From Bacteroidaceae bacterium (GTDB taxonomy: Bacteria > Bacteroidota > Bacteroidia > Bacteroidales > Bacteroidaceae): a stretch of 64,000 nucleotides of DNA. The stretch covers positions 1 through 64,000 of the forward strand of contig JAFSKR010000072.1 in the NCBI GenBank assembly GCA_017448825.1. The letters run 5' to 3'. Position numbers and translations under genes: made by a program. The notes below the pieces were generated by a model, which ran no database searches, was not told the origin of the DNA, and saw only the letters and a list, made by a program, of their open reading frames with translations. Below are positions 52,419 through 61,400 of this stretch, one piece after another (the stretch's first letter is position 1; each line of letters opens with the position of its first letter).

Positions 52419-55400
52419 ATGCGTAAAATACTGACCATATTGTTTTTTTGTTTGTCTGCGTTGCTGATGCAGGCACAGATAACCATTGGCGGTAGCGTCT
52501 ATGGCGGCGGCAACGAGGGTAAAGTCGGTGGCAGCACTACCGTCACCGTCAGAGCTGGCGACCTGCATAAAGTATTCGGTGGTGCCCGTATGGCTGATGT
52601 CGGTGGCAGTGCTTTTGTCAATATCGATGGTGAACACGCCTCTGGCTATATTCTCATTGACTACGTCTATGGCGGCAACGACATATCGGGAACGATAGGA
52701 ACGTCGGAAACACTTCCTGCTGGACTGGAAACAGAAGAACTGACTGAATATAAGGTTGACAATACATGGAATGCCTTCGTGCATATCAGCCGCTCAACAA
52801 AGACTGTTACGACGGGTGAAGGCGAAGGTGCAACATCAGAGACTGTTGATGACCAGAAAATCTATATAGGTCAGCTATTTGCTGGTGGCAACGGGGACTA
52901 TACCTATGGTTCAACGTCAACTACTACGGGGGAAGGTGATGAGGCTGTCACGACCACAACCTACACCGTCACTGATAAGAAAACAGGGGAGGAAATAGAG
53001 ACGAGCAGCAGTGAATTCCTCAAACCCGACCTTGCCAAGACCTATCTGCAGCTGCATGGCGGTTCTATCGTCTATGCATACGGTGGTGGCAACAATGCCA
53101 CAGTGACGGAGAAGACGGTGATATGCCTTAACAACCCGAGTACTGTGGTGAACGAAATCAAAGTCGATGATAACGGAGAGTACGATGAGAACGGTACGGA
53201 TGCCATCACTAAGGACAACCGCACTCAGAATAAGATGGATCTTAATCCGACCTATTCTTATCCTTCCAGTGACAAGTACCAGATAGGCAGCTTCTTCGGC
53301 GGAAACAACACGGCTGAGATGAAGATTCGCCCAGAGTGGCATCTGAAAAAGGGTAAGATTCGCAACCTCTACTCAGGTGGTAATCGTGGTACCATGACCA
53401 GTCCTGATGGGTTGCTGTTAGTTATTGACCCTGCATCTGACGATGACTTGGAAATAGAGAATGTCTATGGAGGTTGCCGTATGGCTGACGTGCGCCCCCA
53501 AGTAAACGGAGTCGATACGCCTACCCAGAACTTGGCAGGTTACCATTTCCCCGACGAATTTTCTGCCCGTCTGCTGGTCAAAGGTGGTAAAATCACCAAT
53601 GTCTATGGTGGCAACGACATCACGGGAAAAGTGTATGGCGGTAATGCGGTGGGTGTCTATACCAGCATCGAAGGAGATATCTATGGCGGTGGCAACGGCT
53701 CGTATCCCTATACCGACAACGGCAACCTGACCCCCGCTGCCAAGCAGATATACGAGGACTTCATATACGACCCCAATGAGAAGGACGAGGACGGAAACAG
53801 CATCTTCGCCTCTTCTCTCGATGCCCTCAACGCCTATCGTCCCAATGCCGAACAGGTGTCCATCCGTGTGTGGGGACCCAGTGAAAATGACCCCACTATT
53901 ATCCGAGGCTCCATCTACTGCGGTGGTAATAGTGCCACGCTGAAACCCAAGGATGGTAAAACCAACCCCACAGTGGAACTGAAGATTGGCTCTCACGTCA
54001 TTGCTCAAAACGTCTTCCTTGGCAACAATGGCGAGAATATGGTGAAGACCAATGAAGAAGAGGGTGACAATTATATCCATGAAGGTGTCCTGCGAACCAT
54101 GCGGAGAACCGACTTGACGAATGATGGTTCAAAATTCTGTTCTTTAGACTTGACGGATGAAGCCACCTTCGCCTCCTATATGAACGGTGCAGCCATGGAC
54201 ATCATGCCCAGCGTGGTGTTCGACAAGAAGAATGATGACGGCACAGGAGACCCCGAGACCTATCAGGATTATACCTCCTATTTTGGCTCGTTCTATTGTG
54301 GTGGCAATGTGGGAAGCATCACAAAAGCAGGATGTGAAGCCATCAACTTCAATTATAAGGTAGTCATCTTCGAGAAATTGGTGGGTGGGTGCAACAACGC
54401 GATTGTGGATGCACAATACGATGAGAGTAACAACCAGTATAATGCTCGCTATGAAGGAGGTCTTATCGGTGACCCAGAAGCCTCGACAGGCAATAAGATG
54501 ATGCTTAATCTTTCAGGTTTGAAGATTGAACCAAGACGATGGAAGACAACCCCAGACAACAAAACTTTTCCAGATAATTATCTGGAGTGGAACACCTTCC
54601 TCAATGGCAACACGGTAGATCCTGTCACCGAAATAGTTTACGACAATGAGCAAGACGAGAATGGTCAAGTTGTAACAGATGATGAAGGTCACCCTGTGAA
54701 ATTGAACTATCAGCGGTCAACTGACGACGACCTTGCTCGCCGCTTCGAGGGTGGCAACATCTTCGGCGGTTGCTATACCAGCGGTATTGTGAGGGGCAAC
54801 GTGGTCATCAATGTGGATGCCACCCTCGTAGAACGTGAGAAACTCTTTGACGAGGTGGAGTCAGACGAATTGGGAGAGGAAGTCAGTCTCTATGGAACAG
54901 ACCAGACTACTGAAACCACTTACCACATCACTAAGCGCAACACTGGTGTCATCCTTGGTCAGCAAGGTATGGACGTGCTTGGTCGTGCTCTCAGTGTATT
55001 TGGCGGTGGCAAAGGTTCTGGCACTGAAGTCTGGGGCAACACGACCATCAACCTGAACAAGGGTTACACTTTTCAGGTATTCGGTGGCAGTGCAGAAGGC
55101 GTCATTGGCAAACCTGACGATGGTGACGGCAATCCTTACTCCTTTAATAGTAAGACCTTCAAATACAATCCAAATTACAGTTGCTATGTCAACTTGAGAG
55201 GCAACCATGCTGGTGTATCGAAAAAAGCCGACAGCAGCGAGGATATGGCAGAGGCGGAGTTTATCTATGGTGGTGGTTTCGAAGGCCCTATCTGCGGCAA
55301 TACTGTCATCAACTTAGGCAAAGGCCGTATCTTCAACTCCTTTGCCGGTAGTTGTAATGCTGACATCTTAGGACATACCGAGACCTATATCGGTAGGCAG

Positions 55401-58400
55401 GTGCAGGACGATTATAAAAACGACCTCGGTTCCCATGTTGATAGCGATAATACCTATGCAGAAGGCTTCCCTTGGATTCGCGACATCGTGTATGGCGGCA
55501 ACGACTTGGGTGGAGAAATTCTTCGCACAGAAGACTTCTCTGGGCGAGTGAGCGATTTTGCCAGTACCAAAGTGTACACCTCGACCAGTGCTGAGGCCGC
55601 TGCACTCACCACAGCCTCCTCCTACGTGGAGTACCTACAGGGGCGTGCTGATGCCATCTTTGGTGGTTGCTATGGTACCTACGATTATACCGACGAGAAG
55701 TATAGTGCCTACACTTATACAAAAGGGGAAGATGGAATCCCTTCTGGCAAAACAGCGGGCGACCCTCGCGAAGGCTCAGGCTTCAAGAAGCCCTATATGC
55801 CCAATGCTTTCGTCAACTTCTGCCCCACCTACACCAATGACAACAACGTGGTGAAGAAAGTTTACGGTGCGGGACAGGGCTATCCCGAAGACCGTACGGG
55901 CGACAAGTTGCAGGATCACAGTTATGTGCTGATTGATATCCCGGAGGGTATCGGGAATTTCGCCAATATGGAGGTCTTCGGTGCCGGTGCCTATAACGGT
56001 TTGGGTATGCGTTTCACTGCAGAGGGAACTTTTGCAGAAGAATTTGACCTCAACGAGGCCTCTGCTGTCATCGACTTGATGCGGGGTCAGGTGGGCGCGG
56101 CCTACGGTGGCAGTTACGCGGAGGGCATCACCCGTCGTACCTTGGTGAATGTGCCAGAAGGATCCACCATTAAAATTGGCAGCATTTTTGGTGGTGCCTA
56201 TGGTAGTGATGACTATTTGCTGCCTTGTGATGTCTATGAAGCCAATGTGAACTATCTGACCAAGAGTGAAGATGCCTACTTGATTTGGAATCCCGAAAGA
56301 ACTGATCAGGACGACAATACGATTGGCAACAAACTGATGAAAGGTGCCATCTATGGTGGTAACAACAATTCACGACGCACCCTCTATGGCAAAATCAATA
56401 TCTCTGCTCCCGTCAGACAGAAACATCCAACCTATGGCATGACCACTGCTACCATCTATGGTGCTGGTTGTGGTTCCTTGACCTGGAGTGAATATACAGA
56501 GGTCAACTTGAATGCAGATGCCAGTGTTTGGGAGGTTTATGGCGGTGCTGAGGCTGGAAGTGTGATGAGTGCCGAAAGTGTACAGAAATACATTAGTATA
56601 AATCCCAATAACGTTGATCCAACCAAGTGGCAGGCCGCATGGACCTTAGGAAGTGGCTATGATCCCACGTCGTTGGCTGAAGGCTATGCCAATAATCAGT
56701 ACACCAATCTGAGCAATCAATTGGTAAGAACTGCCGAAATGGATGACAGGGAGAACAAGATTTATCGGTATAACACCAATGTCATCATCAACAAAGATGC
56801 TTATGTTGGTAATTATGCATACGGTGGTGGACTTGGTAAGGAAGGAGATGCTTTTGTGGGTAGTGGAGATATCTACGGCACAACCTATATAGCCCTCCTT
56901 GGCGGCACGGTGAAAAAGGACCTCTATGCAGCGGGTACGCTGGGTGCCGTCTATAACCTGTTTGGTGCGGAAAACTACACGGTCAGTTCCAATGCCTACA
57001 TCGCTGGCGGCACGGTGCGTAACGTGTATGGCGGTGGCTGGAAGGGTGATGTCGGCTATACGACAATGACTGTCGATGACGAAGGGGAGACCGCCACTTT
57101 CGATGATGCCAACGAGAAGCCTGGAGAGGCACATGTGGTCATCGGTATCCGTGAAGACCAGACCGACAAGCCCACCGATTACGGCTTCTATAATGGTGTG
57201 CCCGCCATCCAGCGTAATGCCTACGGCGGTGGTGAGGGCGGTGCCATATTCGGTCAGGCTTACCTGACACTGAACAACGGCTATGTGGGCTATGAGTATA
57301 AGGACGGAACCTATCAGGAGAAAATCGACGACGATACCTACTATGTCAATAACGAATATGCTGGCGACAACCGTCTGAAAGACTGCGGAAATATGTTTGG
57401 TGGCGGTTATGATGTACGAAGCAGCGTGGATGTCACCAATGTCACGATGTGGGGCGGTATAGTTCGCAACAGCATACATGGTGGCGGTGAGATTGCCACT
57501 ATCGGTCGTGGTGCCATTGAGGCCAGTGGCCCCTTAAACTCCGTTCGTAAACTGAAAGGCATCTACAAGCCAGGAAAGACCAACGTCGAGATGTTCAACG
57601 GTCATGTGCTTCGTAATGTCTTCGGTGGCGGTAAGGGCTACAATACTTTCGGTTATGGTCAGCAGGGTACGCTCTATATGGATGGCTACGTGTTCGGACA
57701 GACAGAGGTGCATGTTCATGGAGGTGAAATCGGTACCGATGAGGGCTTGGCCGATGGCTATGGCAACGTGTTTGGCGGTGGCGATGTGGGCTACGTTTAC
57801 AGTTCCAGTGTGTATAGCGACAAGACCAAAGCGAAGACCAGTACAGGCTCTCCTGGACACATCTATTATTATAATAGTGCTGGCAATCTGACGGAAGACT
57901 GTAAGGTGGTTGTGGCACCGTATCTGCAGGTGAAGAATACCCCCGTCGTCTATGCTGGTCAGACTTATAACAAGTATGACTATGTGCCGACGGACTATCT
58001 GAACACCTTGCCGAAGAAAGACAGCGACGGTAACTATACTGGTGGATGGGAAAACCTCTTCACAGGCGATGCTGATGGTGAGGAGGAACGTGGCATCTAT
58101 ATCCACAACGCAGTGTTTGCTGGTGGTAACGTGTCATCGAACAGTGACCAGACTTACGCCAACGCAACGACCGTTTACGGCAATACCACCGCTACGCTCT
58201 ACGATGTCTATCATCGTGACTTCATCACCGTGGGTACGGAGCATACTGGTGGACTTTATGGTGGCGGCAACCTCTCCGTGGTTGATGGCTACCGTGAGTT
58301 GAACATCACCAACTATGGCACCGACTACTACGGACTGAAGCAGACCATCAGTATTGATGAGTACCGTGGTCTCTCTAATCGTGAGCGTGCCTACTTCCAA

Positions 58401-61400
58401 CTGGAGTATAAGTGTATTGCCGCCTCTGAGACCAATGCTGCTGGCAAGACGGGTATCACCATCGACGGTGTCTTCTATGAAACAGGAGAACGCTTGGAGG
58501 AAGAGAAGTATCTGAAACTGCTGAATAATGAGGATGAGGCCATTGCCCAGAGGGTGAAGGACAGTTTCGAGCCATACGGCTTTTGCTCTATCTATGCCGG
58601 TCGTCTGCTGAACACCATCCAGCGTGCCGACCTCTGCGGTGTGTTCGGATCGCGCATGGTGCTCCAGGGAGCCAAGGACCGTGTGGCAGAGGTGGGTGAG
58701 GACATCGACTACACCATCAACCGTGTGGGCGAACTGTCGCTCAACCAGCAACATTCCGTCAGACTGGCTGATGAGGGTACCGATGCCACGCATGGAAACT
58801 ATTTCGGCATCTACAGTCTCGTGAACTATCTGGGCAACCTGACCAGCGACGTGCGCTTCGGTAACTCCTATGTCAACGGTAATGGCGTCACGGATACGGA
58901 AAAGACCTATTACAGTTATAAGTCAGCGAACCCCACCAGCAGCGACCGTAACAAGGGACAGAGTTCCAATCAAGTGGCTTTGGCATCGGGTGTGTTCTTG
59001 GAACTGACGACAGAGAATAGTACGAAAGAAAAGAAAGACTATGGCTACGTGACGGGTGTCATCGAGTTGGACCTCATCAATGTGAAGAAAGATGATGTGG
59101 GCGGTGGCTTCGTCTATGCCAAGAACGAGCATCGCGTGCCGAAGTACTATCCCAACAAGAGCAATGTAATCCTTTCGGAATATAATAACCCCAAGACCGT
59201 GGGTGATATTGAGTTGCGTGACGAGGCACGTACATATAAGCGTTACTATTATACCAACGAGAACCTGCCTACTGGCGATGAGGCCGAAGGAGCCACTGTC
59301 ATCAGCGGTGATGATTCTCACGTCTTCCAGACGATGGCATGGCAGACCTCTGGCAACTTCATCCATCCATCGAAGCGCATTGTTGACGATTGTTACCCAA
59401 CCAACAACGCCTATATCATCGGTTCGGATAATTATTCCGAGGCTCACTATTGGTACGTGAAGGGTGAGGTCTATATCTACGACCAAAAGGTATCGGCCTA
59501 TACGGGTTCAGCCAATGCCTACTCGAAAGAGGTACACCTGCCGCTCACCATTACCGCCGCCTCCCACGGCAAGTTGCAGTTGCTTAACGTGAAGCCCAAC
59601 CTCTATGCCTACAAGACAGACAAGGATGGTCAGACGGTGAAGATAGGCACAGCAGGCTCCGATGGCAAACCCATTGACAAGGTGTGGGTGAACAACGAGA
59701 GCGACAGTTATGGGCTGAACGATGTCATCTCTTGGTGGGATTGGCATCAGTTGTCGGCCAAAGACCGCCAGTACTTCGTCACCCAGACCTACGTGAACTG
59801 CGTCACCTGCATCGTGGATGGTGTTGAGTATGAGCAGGGCACCTATGTCATGGATCAGAATGACTACGACCATTTCATGGGCGAACCCCATGTCATCAGC
59901 GATTCTCAGGGCGAAACGTTCCAGGATGATGGCGGTCACGACATCGGTAAGACCTTCGTGTTCCGTTCGTCTAATAACATCAGTCACGAGAATGGCTATG
60001 TGCTCACCTTCGACATGAATAGCCCGAAGGTGTGGGATGACTATTTCTCACCTGTCTCTGGCAGCAGTGCCACTGGAAAGATGATGAAGTCGGACTATCA
60101 GGCTCTGTTCACAGACGGTCTGTCCGATGCCCAAAAGCAGGCCATCATCGATGCTTGGCGCGAGGGTCCCACCTTCACACCCACGGAGACAGGTGTCTAT
60201 GGAAAACGGTCGTATAATGTAGGTGAGATTATCACCGAAGCCACTTATCTGGATGCGGGTGAGGGTCAGGACAAGATGGAGAGAGCCTACGTGGCAATCG
60301 AGTCAGTCACCTATTCTTACAATGGTACGATGAAGACGGTGAATTCTGGCACGGCCATTTCCTTAACAGAATTCAACAGCATCGGCACCTCTCAATCCTC
60401 GTTCAGAGAAGCCTTCTTCTGCACCAACTCCGTGAAACTGACCAACGAGAATTATATGCTCTATGGCGAGTTGAAGACGGCTGACGAGATTGCCGCCATG
60501 AAGGCCATCGAAGGCAAGTCTGCCACGGATGATGAAATAGATGCTGCCCTCACCCCAGCTTATATCTGTACCCAAGATGGAGAATATGGTGGGCAACGCT
60601 TCGAGACAGGCAAGAACTATGGTGCCATCCAGGCTTGGAGTTCACTGCCAGAGGCCGACCGTACGAAGTTCAACTATAATTTCGATGCGCTCGACCTGTT
60701 GACCAACACCGATTACTTGAAGGTTTATCCGGATGTCATCACGTCGCCGGCAACCGAGACTACGGTGGCTGCCTTCCATTCACCCTACACCGACCAGGTG
60801 AAAGTGGAGTATCAGGCTGTTTTCAAGAAAGATGGCGTTGACGTGAAGTTCAATGGTGCCAACCTTGACGATGGTGCCATCCTCACCAATGAACAGTTTG
60901 AGACCATCCGCAACGACAAACGACACTACACCCATGTGGAGACCAGAAATAATGGCGATAATGTCTATATTGCCAAGGAAAATTTCATCTATCTTGGAAC
61001 GCCTTATGGCATCGGACAAGTGGTAGATGCCGATGTTTACCGTGCCAACACCCAATATGTGGAAGTCGTCGTCTTCGAGACGGCAGGCGAGTGGTACTAC
61101 TGTTATGAAGACTACAAGGACGAGAACGGTCAGACGGTGGCCAAGGGCACCCAAATTACCAAGGCCGACTATGGCAATGTGCCCAACTACCAGCAGTACT
61201 TCATCATCCAAGGTCAAGAGCCTACGGAGACCACAACACTCTATGTCAGCCGCGAGTCGAATGCTTACGATGTGCTGAAGGAGAAGATTATCACTGTGGT
61301 CTATCAGTACACCTATTATGAGGATGAGGACGACGGCAGTGTGAAGATGACCAACGAGCTGCATGTCATCAATGTCCATCTCGACTTGGAGAGCGGTGTG

